A stretch of 64,000 nucleotides of DNA from the NCBI RefSeq assembly GCF_001665685.1, contig NZ_LZTB01000127.1, forward strand, positions 1-64,000, in the 5' to 3' direction. Position 1 is the stretch's first letter; each line of letters begins with the position of its first letter. The notes under the pieces were generated by a model that was not told the origin of the DNA, searched no databases, and worked only from the letters and a program-made list of their open reading frames with translations. The position numbers and the translations under genes are program-made. This DNA comes from Mycobacterium sp. 852013-50091_SCH5140682 (GTDB lineage Bacteria > Actinomycetota > Actinomycetes > Mycobacteriales > Mycobacteriaceae). Shown here piece after piece: positions 1-8,022 of this stretch.

Positions 1-6
1 ATGCGA

Positions 7-36
7 TCGTCGGCAGCGTCAGATGTGTATAAGAGA
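7..36 (+). other. Nextera read-1 adapter remnant (assembly artefact)
   Basis: The bases match the first 30 of the 33 nt of the Illumina Nextera read-1 adapter: TCGTCGGCAGCGTC followed by the mosaic-end start AGATGTGTATAAGAGA. The final CAG of the mosaic end is missing and genomic-looking sequence starts at about 37. This is untrimmed library adapter at a contig end. Nothing upstream of position 37 should be translated or used for promoter calls. Confidence 0.95.
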
Positions 37-279
37 ATGTTGTACTCCCTGATGCATGGCGATTTGTTCGCGGCGCTGAGGTTTAACGCGATCGGACTTC
101 TGGCGGTCGGGCTCCTCGCATGGGCTTTTGGTGCGTGGACCTATGGGCGCATCTCCGGCCAACGGGTACGAAGTTGGCAGAACTACCGTTGGTCCGCGAT
201 GATCGCTCTGGTGGTGGTGATGGTCTGGTTCGGCATCAGGAATCTGCCGTTCGAGCCATTTGCTTCGCTGTACGTGTGA
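37..279 (+). pseudogene. DUF2752 membrane protein, 3' fragment at contig edge
   Basis: About 80 residues remain of a small integral membrane protein. The fragment begins in the DUF2752 signature region (YSLMHGDLFAALRFNAIG). It has a hydrophobic helix (IGLLAVGLLAWAFGAW), a basic loop and a final helix (MIALVVVMVWFGIRN). Full family members carry an upstream Cys-Pro-x-Cys-Gly-type motif and one more helix, both lost at the adapter junction. The gene is therefore truncated by the contig end, not necessarily broken in the cell. Function of the family is unknown. The apparent ATG at position 1 lies in adapter-derived sequence. Confidence 0.7.
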
Positions 280-445
280 TTTTGCTTCGCCACCATTGAG
301 TGAGCATCAGGGCCGCGATCCCGACGACTACCTGTCCGGTTCGAATCACCATCCTGGCGGGCGATGGCTCCACTGACATTCGCGTCGTGGGCACCGACGC
401 TCCGCCAGAGTCGAGCTCGACGAGCAGACGTCGAACGGTGACCGC

Positions 446-850
446 TCAGTCCAGGTCGGCGAGCGCCTTGCGGGCCGCTTCCAGCTCAGACTCCAAGGCG
501 GCGACCTTGGCGGCCTGCTGGGCACGAGCCTCTTCGATCACCTCATCGATCGGTGTGGAGAGGTCTTCATGAAGTTCCTTGGCTGCTCGGGAGACTGCGG
601 CGGCCGCGACGGCGAGGTCGCGGGCCAGGTATGTGGAGCCCTGTCTGAGGTCCGCCCGCCATTCGCCGTCGGCTGTGCCGGTGACCGTGAGGGTCAGCTC
701 GAGGGTCTTGGTCTTCCTGGCGGTCGTCCTCTTGGCCGGTGCCTTCCTGGGCGCACTCGCGGGCGCGGTGTTCTCGATCGACGGAGCCGAGACGTCTGCG
801 GTGTCGGAGTCGGTCGACGACGTGCCTGCTACCAGGGTTTCTACAGTCAT
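446..850 (-). CDS. Hypothetical basic/coiled-coil protein (DUF6319-like)
   Basis: 134 aa. The start ATG at 850 (MTVETLVAG) is chosen because a GAGGAG-type ribosome site precedes it; longer in-frame extensions have no family-like sequence. Residues 1-33 are Ser/Thr/Asp-rich and look disordered. Residues 35-48 are strongly basic (RKAPAKRTTARKTK). Residues 49-72 form a short beta-rich segment and 76-133 are helical, ending in a heptad-like coiled coil (VIEEARAQQAAKVAALESEL). The layout resembles small actinobacterial DUF6319 proteins; that assignment is from memory of the family. Nucleic-acid binding by the basic stretch is only inference. It is a single gene converging with the DUF2752 fragment. 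Confidence 0.6.
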   Translation of the reverse strand: MTVETLVAGTSSTDSDTADVSAPSIENTAPASAPRKAPAKRTTARKTKTLELTLTVTGTADGEWRADLRQGSTYLARDLAVAAAAVSRAAKELHEDLSTPIDEVIEEARAQQAAKVAALESELEAARKALADLD

Positions 851-950
851 TGTTGTGGCGATCTCCTCGAAAACTTCGCCCACACTGGGCGGGCCGGGCT
901 GAGGCCTATTGGAACACATGTTCGAGGGTCGCGCCAAGCCACCTGGCCCT

Positions 951-1943
951 TCAGGCTTCGCGCACCACCAGTAGAACCTTTCCGACCGTCTCGTTGGAGT
1001 CGAGGAGCTTGTGGGCTTCCGCAGCATCGGTGATCGGGATTTCTGCCGCGACAACGGGCGCGACGGCGCCCTCGGCGATCAACGGCCACAGGTGCTTACG
1101 CAGTTCGGAGATGATCTCGGCCTTGGAGCCTGGCCCTTGCTCGGGCCGCCGGCGCAGGTTTGTCACGTGCACTGATCCCCGTTTGAACAGCAGCGCACCG
1201 AGATTGAGTTCGGCTGTGGCACCACCCTGGAGCCCGATGATCGTCAGGTGACCGTTCTCAGCCAGTGCCTCGACGTTCTTGGCGAGATAGCTGCCGCCCA
1301 TGATGTCGAGAATGACATTGGCACCGGAATACTCGGCATTGACCACGGCTGGGAAATCCTGATCCCGATAGTTGATCAACGTTTGCGCGCCGAGATCGCG
1401 GCAGCGGTCCAGCTTGAATTGCGAACCGGCGGTCACCGCCACGTCGGCGCCAAGCGCGCGGCCGACTTGTATTGCATGCGTGCCGATTCCGCTGCCGCCG
1501 CCGTGGACCAGCAGAGCCTGCCCGCTCTGTAGTTCGCCGGTCATCACCACGTTGGACCACACGGTCGCGGCGGTCTCGGGCAGGGCCGCCGCGGCGGTGA
1601 CGCTGACGCCATCGGGTACGGGTAGCACCTGGCTGGCCGCCACGTTTACCCGCTCGGCGTATCCGCCGCCGGCCAAAAGGGCGCACACCGCATCGCCGGG
1701 AGACCAATCTTGCACTCCGGCACCCACTTCGGCGATGTACCCGGAGACTTCGAGGCCAGGGACATCACTGACGCCGGGAGGCGGTGGGTAGAAGCCCATC
1801 CGTTGCATCACATCGGCGCGATTCACTCCGGCGGCCACCACGTCGATGGCAACCTGACCGGGACCCGGTGCGGGCAGGTCGTCGACCTGAGCCCACTCCA
1901 TCACCTCCGGATCGCCAAAACCGTCGAACGTTATCGCGTACAT
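951..1943 (-). CDS. NAD(P)H:quinone oxidoreductase, MDR/PIG3-like
   Basis: 330 aa zinc-free medium-chain dehydrogenase/reductase. The N-terminal GroES-like fold (1-120) is followed by a Rossmann domain with the nucleotide-binding loop HGGGSGIGTHAIQ at 147-159. No structural or catalytic zinc cysteines are present, and NRADVMQRMGFYPPPPG (41-57) is typical of the quinone-reductase/PIG3 group. It probably reduces quinones or enals with NADPH. The start is ATG at 1943, eight bases after GAGGAG. It lies 13 bp downstream of an AraC regulator gene on the same strand and is probably the last gene of that operon, so it may be a target or effector of the regulators. Confidence 0.9.
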   Translation of the reverse strand: MYAITFDGFGDPEVMEWAQVDDLPAPGPGQVAIDVVAAGVNRADVMQRMGFYPPPPGVSDVPGLEVSGYIAEVGAGVQDWSPGDAVCALLAGGGYAERVNVAASQVLPVPDGVSVTAAAALPETAATVWSNVVMTGELQSGQALLVHGGGSGIGTHAIQVGRALGADVAVTAGSQFKLDRCRDLGAQTLINYRDQDFPAVVNAEYSGANVILDIMGGSYLAKNVEALAENGHLTIIGLQGGATAELNLGALLFKRGSVHVTNLRRRPEQGPGSKAEIISELRKHLWPLIAEGAVAPVVAAEIPITDAAEAHKLLDSNETVGKVLLVVREA

Positions 1944-1956
1944 GCGGTGAACTCCT

Positions 1957-3000
1957 CTACCTGTTTCTCGGATATGTTGTCGTGTTCTGCCGGGCCAGAT
2001 AAGCCCGTGGGCTGTCGCCCTTCCATCGGTGGAATGCATGCGAAAAATTGCTGACGTCGTTGTATCCCAGCCGGTTTGAGACCTGCTCGACCGTCATGCC
2101 GCTCTGCAGCAGTTCTGTGCCGAGGTGGTGGCGCACCTCGTCGAGGAGCTTCCGGAATGAGGTGCCTTCTGCCTCCAATTGTCTTCGCAGCGTTCGCGTA
2201 CTGCACGACAGCCGCTCCGCCACCTGTGCCAGTGTCGGGGGCCGGGCGGGGTCGACCAGCAACAGATCGCGCACCAGACCTGCCCGTCCCGTTCTGGCTT
2301 CCTGCTGCTCGAGCAGCAGCCGGCACTGCTGTTCGGTGAGCTTGGCGGTGCGGGCACTGGCCTGCGGCAGTGGCACATTCAGCAGCTCGGCCGGCAAGGT
2401 GACCGAGGTTATCGCGTCGCCGAATTCGGGTACTGCGCCGAACATCTCCTCGTACAACCCGACGGCCGGTCCGGGGTCGGGGAGTGCGAACGAGATGCGG
2501 CTCGGTGGCGGCGGGGTGCCGAGGATCTCGCGGTAGAGATTGGGAATGGCGGCTGCGTCACGTTCCAGCACGAACCTGCGGACGGGCTGCGGCACGGAGC
2601 GGGCATCGATCACGATCGAGAGTTCGTCGCCGTGGCGTCGAGTTTCAAAGGTGCAGAAGGCGTAGCTCAGTCGCACGAATTTCACTGCGACGTCGATAGC
2701 TTCGCCCAGGGTCGGACTGGTGAGAATGGCAAATCCCCACACCCCGAAGGCAGTGACCGGATACCTCGCCGCGGCCTGCAGGCCGAGTCCTGGTCGGTCC
2801 CCAAGGGTCGCAACGATATTCGCGATGGCCCTGAGTTCCTGTTGTCCGCTCACCTCGGCGGCGGGGCCTCGGACTGTGGCCGGAGCGATCCTGGTGCCTG
2901 CCAGACACTGTTGTGCGGTCAAGCCGAACTCGGCGGCCCAGTCGAGCATCAGCACCAGGCTCGCTGCGGGTCGCTTGGCATGAAGATCTGGCGTAGTCAT
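1957..3000 (-). CDS. AraC-family regulator with arabinose-binding-like N-domain (downstream copy)
   Basis: 347 aa. Residues ~20-210 form the AraC 'arabinose-binding' ligand domain found in OruR/ToxR-type actinobacterial regulators. Residues ~250-335 form the double helix-turn-helix (VEQVSNRLGYNDVSNFSHAF, then RWKGDSPRAYL). The start ATG at 3000 overlaps the stop of the upstream AraC gene as ATGA, so translation is coupled. It is followed after 13 bp by the quinone oxidoreductase. Such regulators typically activate nearby lipid or steroid catabolism genes, but the ligand here is unknown. The 44-bp element shared by two nearby promoters is a good candidate binding site. Confidence 0.88.
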   Translation of the reverse strand: MTTPDLHAKRPAASLVLMLDWAAEFGLTAQQCLAGTRIAPATVRGPAAEVSGQQELRAIANIVATLGDRPGLGLQAAARYPVTAFGVWGFAILTSPTLGEAIDVAVKFVRLSYAFCTFETRRHGDELSIVIDARSVPQPVRRFVLERDAAAIPNLYREILGTPPPPSRISFALPDPGPAVGLYEEMFGAVPEFGDAITSVTLPAELLNVPLPQASARTAKLTEQQCRLLLEQQEARTGRAGLVRDLLLVDPARPPTLAQVAERLSCSTRTLRRQLEAEGTSFRKLLDEVRHHLGTELLQSGMTVEQVSNRLGYNDVSNFSHAFHRWKGDSPRAYLARQNTTTYPRNR

Positions 3001-4070
3001 CGAGGGCGTGCCCGCCGCCGATACTCTTGGGGCCCGACACCCTTCCACCGCCGGAAGGCCTGGGTGAAGCTGGAAACCTGAGAATAACCAAGGCGTTCAG
3101 CGATTTCCGCGACCGACTGCCCGTCGGTGACCAGCAGTTCCTCGGCCAGTGCTTCGCGCACCTCTTCCTGTAGCACCCGCAGCGACACCCCTTCTTGGGC
3201 GAGGTGCCGCCGCAGCGTACGTGAGCTGACGGCGAGTTGCCGCGCGGCCTCGTCGAGCGACAGCACCGGCGACGGATTCGCCAGCATCAGGTCGCGTAGC
3301 AGGCCGGCGACACCGGCCCGCGCCGATCGCTGCCTGAGCAGTTCGACCGCTTGTTTCTCCGCCATCGACCGGGCGTACTGATTGGCTTGGGGCAGCGGCG
3401 CGCTCAGGGATTCCAGGCTGACGATCAGGCAGTTCTGCGGTGCATCGAATTCAGGTTCAACGCCGAATACCTCGGTGTACCTCCGAACCTCGTCTTCTAG
3501 TGGGCGCTTCATCGTATAGGCAACCCGCAGTTGGGCATCGGGGTTCATGAGCAGGTCGCGCTGCAGTGTCTGGATGCCCGTGCTGTCGCGCTCGACGGCG
3601 AATCGGCGGATGCCGAACGGCAGTGCCGTGGGATCGAGAACCAACCTGCCGGTACCGTCGGCCGTATCTGTGGTGACACTGAGCCGACACAGGCAGAAGC
3701 TCAGCGCAGCGAGTGACATCCCCACCGACATCGCGTCTCCCAGTGTCCGGGAGCTCATGAGCGCGAGCCCCCAGATCCCGGGCGATGCGGCATGGCAGCG
3801 CAGTCCGGCCTCGACTCCGAGCCCCGCAACGTCAGGCAGTGCGTCGAGGATGTTGGTGAGGATCTGCAACTCGTCGCGAAGGCGGACTTCGGCGTCGAGG
3901 TCGTCGAGCGCTTCTCGGGTCAGGGGCGTGCCGTGCAGTGCGTCGGAGTGGGGCATCCCGTGCTCGGCGGCCAGATCGACGAGTAGCGCAGCGCTCGCCG
4001 GCGAACGCAGAACCTCGTGCGTACTCACATACACCTCGCGTCGCCGTGTCTGGCTGTTTGCTCTCATCAT
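2997..4070 (-). CDS. AraC-family regulator with arabinose-binding-like N-domain (upstream copy)
   Basis: 357 aa paralogue of the next gene, with the same two-part layout: ligand domain ~30-220 and AraC HTH ~265-350 (VAEIAERLGYSQVSSFTQAF, RWKGVGPQEYRRR). The start is uncertain. ATG at 4070 opens the longest frame, but GTG at 4028 has a GAGG motif five bases upstream and the homologous domain begins just after it. The gene is divergent from the DJ-1/PfpI gene across 115 bp that carry a direct repeat of TGGCCA spaced 21 bp, the geometry expected for an AraC dimer. It is probably autoregulated and controls the divergent gene. Confidence 0.88.
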   Translation of the reverse strand: MMRANSQTRRREVYVSTHEVLRSPASAALLVDLAAEHGMPHSDALHGTPLTREALDDLDAEVRLRDELQILTNILDALPDVAGLGVEAGLRCHAASPGIWGLALMSSRTLGDAMSVGMSLAALSFCLCRLSVTTDTADGTGRLVLDPTALPFGIRRFAVERDSTGIQTLQRDLLMNPDAQLRVAYTMKRPLEDEVRRYTEVFGVEPEFDAPQNCLIVSLESLSAPLPQANQYARSMAEKQAVELLRQRSARAGVAGLLRDLMLANPSPVLSLDEAARQLAVSSRTLRRHLAQEGVSLRVLQEEVREALAEELLVTDGQSVAEIAERLGYSQVSSFTQAFRRWKGVGPQEYRRRARPR

Positions 4071-4106
4071 GCGTTATCCAGGTTAGGAACGAGCACGCAT
4101 CGCTCG

Positions 4107-4150
4107 ACAGGTGATGGATGGCCAACAAGTTGTGAGAAGTGGCCACTTGC
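4107..4150 (+). promoter_or_regulatory. Shared 44-bp element, copy 1 (candidate AraC operator)
   Basis: Lies between the upstream araC gene and the DJ-1 gene. It contains GGATGGCCA, then AAGTTGTGA, then a second GGCCA 21 bp after the first, inside the perfect 10-bp palindrome AGTGGCCACT. The same block occurs on the opposite strand at 6084-6127 with 38 of 44 positions identical by my alignment. Two half-sites 21 bp apart fit an AraC-type dimer. Which of the two regulators binds is unknown. Confidence 0.65.
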
Positions 4151-4185
4151 TGGCAATGCTGGCTCGCCACCGGAATCCTTGGGAC

Positions 4186-4875
4186 ATGACCAAGCGCATC
4201 CTGAACGTCGTCACCAACGTCTCCCATTACGAGGATCCGTCCGAACCGACCGGGTTGTGGCTCTCGGAGCTGACACACGCGTATGACATCTTCGCCGAGG
4301 CGGGTTATCAACAGACGATCGTCAGCCCGAAGGGCGGCTTGTCCCCGTTGGAACCGCGCTCGCTGAAGTTTCCGAACTACGACAAGAGCGCAAAGTCGTG
4401 GAAGGCCGACCCCGCCAAGATGGAACTGCTGGCCAACACCGCTTCGCCTGACGAGATCGACGCCGCGGACTTCGACGCGATCTACTTCACCGGCGGCCAT
4501 GCGGTGATGTTCGACTTCCCCGATAGTGAAGGGCTGCAACGTATCACCCGTGAGATCTTCGAGCGCGGCGGAATCGTGTCCTCGGTCTGCCACGGCTATG
4601 CCGGACTGCTCAACACCACCCTGTCGGACGGTTCGCTTCTGGTGGCCGGGCGCAAGCTGACCGGGTTCTCCTGGTCGGAGGAGGTGCTCGCACGCGTCGA
4701 CAAGCTGGTGCCCTACAACGTCGAAGAGGAGATGAAGAAGCGCGGCGCCCGGTACGAAAAGGGCCTGATTCCCTTTACCTCCTACGTCGTCGCCGATGGT
4801 CGGCTGGTAACCGGCCAGAATCCGGGATCAGCGAAGGCCACTGCCAAAAAAGTCGTGTCCGTGTTCGGTAGCTGA
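4186..4875 (+). CDS. DJ-1/PfpI family protein (Hsp31-like)
   Basis: 229 aa. It belongs to the class I glutamine-amidotransferase-like superfamily. The nucleophile elbow is VSSVCHG with Cys135-His136, the oxyanion motif is FTGGHAVMFD (101-110), and a conserved acid is present in the N-terminal strand-loop (GLWLSE, Glu28). The 229-residue length and the CHG motif suit the Hsp31/glyoxalase-III-like branch, which acts on methylglyoxal or protects proteins. The start ATG at 4186 (MTKRILNVVTNVS) is preferred because the fold begins at once; upstream in-frame ATGs fall inside the presumed operator. It is divergent from the two AraC genes and has a 44-bp promoter element in common with the hydrolase/decarboxylase pair at 6 kb. 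Confidence 0.85.
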   Translation: MTKRILNVVTNVSHYEDPSEPTGLWLSELTHAYDIFAEAGYQQTIVSPKGGLSPLEPRSLKFPNYDKSAKSWKADPAKMELLANTASPDEIDAADFDAIYFTGGHAVMFDFPDSEGLQRITREIFERGGIVSSVCHGYAGLLNTTLSDGSLLVAGRKLTGFSWSEEVLARVDKLVPYNVEEEMKKRGARYEKGLIPFTSYVVADGRLVTGQNPGSAKATAKKVVSVFGS

Positions 4876-4879
4876 CCGG

Positions 4880-5278
4880 CTACTGCCTCGGGGCGATCTC
4901 GATGGCGAACGACGCTCTCTGACGACGGGTGAGCCACACACCGAATTCGCTCAGCGGTCCCAACAACCGGTACTTGCGATTGACGATCTTGCGGACCTTC
5001 GGGGTCTCGGTGTGGTCGAGCACGCGTGCGGTGCCCTCGACGACGGGCGCGCCGGGCCTGGTCTTCCCTCGAACATCGCAGGGCTGCAGCGTCACAGACG
5101 GATTGCGGCGGACGCGTTTAACCTTGTATGCGCCGACCTCCGAGAAGAAGTAGAGCTTGCCCTCGGCCGGGGCGATCCATACCGGAGTTGACACTGCGCT
5201 ACCGTCCTTGCGGTAGCTGGTGAACGACACGTAGTTCGCCCGGCCGACCACCTCCCAATCCGATGAGCTGTCGGTCAT
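4880..5278 (-). CDS. PPOX-class flavin/F420-dependent enzyme
   Basis: 132 aa split-beta-barrel flavoprotein of the pyridoxamine-5'-phosphate-oxidase-like superfamily. Typical segments are YVSFTSYRKDGSAVSTPVWI (~16-35), LYFFSEVGAYKVKRVRRNP (~42-60) and VVEGTARVL (~78-86). The K-V-K-R-V-R-R-N-P stretch and length match the group annotated as probable F420-dependent reductases (TIGR03666 type). Cofactor (F420 versus FMN) cannot be decided from sequence. The start ATG at 5278 begins the conserved core. It sits 28 bp downstream of the truncated hydrolase gene on the same strand. Confidence 0.82.
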   Translation of the reverse strand: MTDSSSDWEVVGRANYVSFTSYRKDGSAVSTPVWIAPAEGKLYFFSEVGAYKVKRVRRNPSVTLQPCDVRGKTRPGAPVVEGTARVLDHTETPKVRKIVNRKYRLLGPLSEFGVWLTRRQRASFAIEIAPRQ

Positions 5279-5306
5279 CCTTGTCTCCCTTGCGTTTTGC
5301 AGAAGC

Positions 5307-6035
5307 TTATCGAGCAATCACACCTGCACAAGGCCACTTTCGGCGCAGCCGGTGACGAGTTCGTCCAGCGGTGTATTGATCCCAGAACCACTTCATGCCT
5401 TCGCGCGTCAGGAAATGGTGCTCGGCGAACTGGTGGTACGACGCGGTGTCGAAGTCTGCTGCGGTGACCGGGTAGAGCAGCACCTGGTGGCAGATGGTGA
5501 CGTCGTCGCGGTCTTTGGCCATGAGGGTCAGCACCGCGGCCATGTCGCCGCCCACGGAATCGCCTGCGACAGCGAATAGTGAAGCATCCAAGCCCTTTTC
5601 ATCACCATGTGCAAAGAACCACTGTGCAGCGGCGTAGTTCTGCTCGATGGCGGTCGGATACTTCGCCTCCAGGCACAGGTCATAGTCGGGAAATACCACG
5701 GCGGCACCCGCACCGACAGCCAACTCGCGAACCAGCCGGTCGTGTGTGTGCGCATTGCCGAACACCCAGCCCGCGCCGTGGATGTAGAAGATGACCGGCA
5801 GCGTCGCGCTCGTTCCGGCGGGTTTGACTATGCACACTTTCACCGAGCCGGTGGGTCCGCCGTCGACGGTGATCCACTCCTCATCGATCGCGGGCATCTC
5901 CAGGGCACCGGACTGCACCTCGTCGACCGCCCTGCGCCCCTCCTGGGGTGGTAGTTGGTACAGAAACGGAGGGGAGTCGGTGGCCTTGCAGAACTCGGCG
6001 GCCTCGGGCTCCAGTACTGGCTTGATCTCGGTCAT
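5307..6035 (-). pseudogene. Alpha/beta hydrolase (HSL-like), C-terminally truncated
   Basis: 242 aa. The N-terminal two thirds are a normal alpha/beta-hydrolase-3 (HSL/lipase-esterase) protein: oxyanion motif HGAGW at 86-90 and nucleophile Ser160 in GDSVGGD. The start ATG at 6035 has a perfect GAGGAGG site. After about residue 221 (WFWDQYT) family similarity stops and the frame runs into 20 basic, unrelated residues. The catalytic Asp and His, expected in the next ~80 residues, are missing. In another frame the same DNA reads PLDELVTGCAESGLVQV and a stop, which looks like the tail of a different protein. A deletion has probably fused two genes, and activity is unlikely. Confidence 0.75.
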
Positions 6036-6083
6036 GGTTGCCTCCTCACGCACGATGCTCGCCCAATCGGCCTCGCCACACAC

Positions 6084-6127
6084 GCATCTGGCCGCTTATC
6101 ACAACTTTTTGGCCATCCGTCACCTGT
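6084..6127 (-). promoter_or_regulatory. Shared 44-bp element, copy 2 (candidate AraC operator)
   Basis: Second copy of the element at 4107-4150, read on the minus strand. It again has GGATGGCCA, AAGTTGTGA and a second GGCCA 21 bp on. It lies between the alpha/beta hydrolase gene (minus) and the acetoacetate-decarboxylase-like gene (plus) and could serve either. In both copies an ACAGGTGA/C block flanks the repeat. Confidence 0.65.
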
Positions 6128-6191
6128 GGGTCTCGGTGTCCCGCTGTCAGCCTGGAGCTACCAATCCCGATGAAAGACGAGGTACAGCACG

Positions 6192-7106
6192 ATGAGTATC
6201 CAGCTCACCGAGGTCGAATTCGCAGGCCAGACCGTCGAAGTGCCGAAAGGCGGGTACTACGACCGTTACCGTTCGCACCCGAATCTGGATGAGGTGGCGC
6301 AGGATCCCGCGGTGGGCAACATCGATTGGTTCCGCAGGATCCCGAAGGTCAAAGTCGAATCCCGCGTCGGGCCGATCTGGGCGCCGAACTTCTACTATCG
6401 CGCCTGCATCGTCCAGGCCAACATGCTGGCGCCACTCGACCGCCTGGGCGCGATGCTGCCGGCCCCGCTCGAACCACTGCGTGCGGCACCCGGTTTCGGT
6501 GTGGCTGCACTGACCTTCTTCTCGTACGCGGTGTGCGACAACGATCCCTACGACGAGGTGTCGGTCGCGGTCGTCGTCCGGAAACCCGGTCAGCGCGGTC
6601 TGGTCTCCGAGCTGTTGCCCGAGCTCGAATTGATCAACGCGATGCGGCATAGAAAGTTCTACGCCCACGTGCTTGCCTTGCCCGTCACCACCGAGATCGC
6701 CCGGGTACGCGGCGTCAGCGGCTACCAGCTCCCGAAGTGGCGCACCGACATCAGTGTGAGTATGCGCGACACTGTGCACGCCGAAATCATCGGTCCCACA
6801 GGGCAACCGGATGTGACCCTGCAAGCGCCGCTGCCGGAATTCGCCGAAGTGCCGTCGCAGTCCCGGATGGGGACCAACACCATGGTCCACCTGGTCGATG
6901 GGCAATGGCATCAGACCTCGGTGCAATCCAACACGCTGGCATTCGCTCAACGCACCTTGCCGCGAGACGTGACAATCACTCGCCATGGCGGCCCACTCAG
7001 TGATCTGCTCGACGGACTCGGCGCCTCGAGAATCCTCAGCCTGGAGGTCACCAGAGACGCGCAACTGGTGCTGAACCTGCCGCGGCTGTTGGAGACCGGC
7101 CAGTGA
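6192..7106 (+). CDS. Acetoacetate decarboxylase-like protein
   Basis: 304 aa. Family signs are a beta-rich fold with YYRACIVQANMLAPLDRLG (~68-86), FFSYAVCDNDPYDEVSVAVVV (~109-129) and GYQLPKW at 177-183. Lys182 falls where acetoacetate decarboxylases carry their Schiff-base lysine. Many actinobacterial members are not true acetoacetate decarboxylases and act on other beta-keto acids or have no known substrate. The start ATG at 6192 follows an AGGTACAGC-type weak site. Its promoter region contains the 44-bp element, linking it to the AraC/DJ-1 locus 2 kb away. Confidence 0.8.
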   Translation: MSIQLTEVEFAGQTVEVPKGGYYDRYRSHPNLDEVAQDPAVGNIDWFRRIPKVKVESRVGPIWAPNFYYRACIVQANMLAPLDRLGAMLPAPLEPLRAAPGFGVAALTFFSYAVCDNDPYDEVSVAVVVRKPGQRGLVSELLPELELINAMRHRKFYAHVLALPVTTEIARVRGVSGYQLPKWRTDISVSMRDTVHAEIIGPTGQPDVTLQAPLPEFAEVPSQSRMGTNTMVHLVDGQWHQTSVQSNTLAFAQRTLPRDVTITRHGGPLSDLLDGLGASRILSLEVTRDAQLVLNLPRLLETGQ

Positions 7107-7197
7107 TATGAACTCGGACTGGCCGGGGTGCCACGGTTCGCGAAGATCTCGGGCGATTCTTCGGGTGCGGCTGCGCGGTGCACGCTATGAATCAAGG

Positions 7198-7485
7198 ATG
7201 AGCAACCACGTGAACCTGACCCCGCAGGAAAGCTCCTTGATCGCCGAGTCGCATCCCGAAGCGTTGGCTCGGATGGATGAGAAGGCGCTGAGGGACCTGC
7301 AGAGCCGGCTCCGGCAAGCTCGCGAGAAGAACTTCAGCCTGCTGCGGCGCCAGGGTGCCGCGCGCGTGGGGGCTGAAGGCGCTCGCGGCGCCGCGCAGCC
7401 CGCCAACGAGAAGCGCGGCGAAAAGGTAGAAGTCTTCGACGAGGCGCTGGCAAGAGTGAACGAGCGCCTGGAAACCCTCGACTGA
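7198..7485 (+). CDS. Hypothetical helical protein
   Basis: 95 aa, nearly all charged helix: ESSLIAESHPEALARMDEKA (~10-29) is followed by a basic helix DLQSRLRQAREKNFSLLRRQ and a C-terminal amphipathic helix EVFDEALARVNERLETLD. There is no signal peptide or membrane segment. The start ATG at 7198 (MSNHVNLTPQ) is chosen because the 30 upstream in-frame codons are Arg-rich and not protein-like. A 40-bp gap separates it from the following membrane protein gene, so the two may be cotranscribed. Function is not recognised. Confidence 0.65.
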   Translation: MSNHVNLTPQESSLIAESHPEALARMDEKALRDLQSRLRQAREKNFSLLRRQGAARVGAEGARGAAQPANEKRGEKVEVFDEALARVNERLETLD

Positions 7486-7525
7486 GGTAGCGTACTTAGC
7501 AGATCTCAGTAAAGGAGCTGCCACG

Positions 7526-7981
7526 GTGGATCTCGGTATCTGGGGCGATCTCACAATCCTCGCCGCGGTGATGGCAATTGTCTTCGCCACCTGCGTGTTT
7601 CTGTACATCACTCGGTTGGAGAACCGGATACCGGCGCCGATGGGCGAACAGGTGGGCGCCCACAAGGCGGTGCTGGCGAAGGTACGCAAGCGTGAACCGT
7701 TGACCGAGGAGGAGTTCGAGTACGCGACCGAACTGGTCAACGACGCGCGCAACCCGCTCGCGTACGCGATCCCGGCCGTGCTCTTCACCATGGGGTTCTT
7801 CTATGTCGTCGGCTGCCTGTACGAGCTGCATGTCCACGGCGGCAATCCGTCGTTCCGGACGTTCATCGGCGGAATTCCCATGCTGACGTCCATGAATATC
7901 GTCGCGCAGTTGCGTCGGGTGGCCAGGTTGAAAAAGAAGCTGCCCGCTGCTCCGTTGTTGGCCCCTGAGCCGACGGCTTGA
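7526..7981 (+). CDS. Hypothetical membrane protein, three hydrophobic segments
   Basis: 151 aa. GTG start at 7526, nine bases after GGAG. TM1 at ~8-28 (LTILAAVMAIVFATCVFLYI), a cytoplasmic charged loop (KVRKREPLTEEEFEYATELV), TM2 ~79-99 (IPAVLFTMGFFYVVGCLYEL) and a weaker hydrophobic stretch ~112-128, then a basic tail. No known domain is recognised. It is convergent with mmpL across a long inverted repeat. Confidence 0.65.
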   Translation: MDLGIWGDLTILAAVMAIVFATCVFLYITRLENRIPAPMGEQVGAHKAVLAKVRKREPLTEEEFEYATELVNDARNPLAYAIPAVLFTMGFFYVVGCLYELHVHGGNPSFRTFIGGIPMLTSMNIVAQLRRVARLKKKLPAAPLLAPEPTA

Positions 7982-8022
7982 TGGTCTCGATCGAAATTTC
8001 AGCGGGGTCAGTTCCAGGCCTC

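Noticed and set aside
330..365. tRNA-like T-loop (GGTTCGAATC)
   Set aside because: The flanking bases do not form a 5-bp T stem, and no acceptor or anticodon arm could be folded around it.
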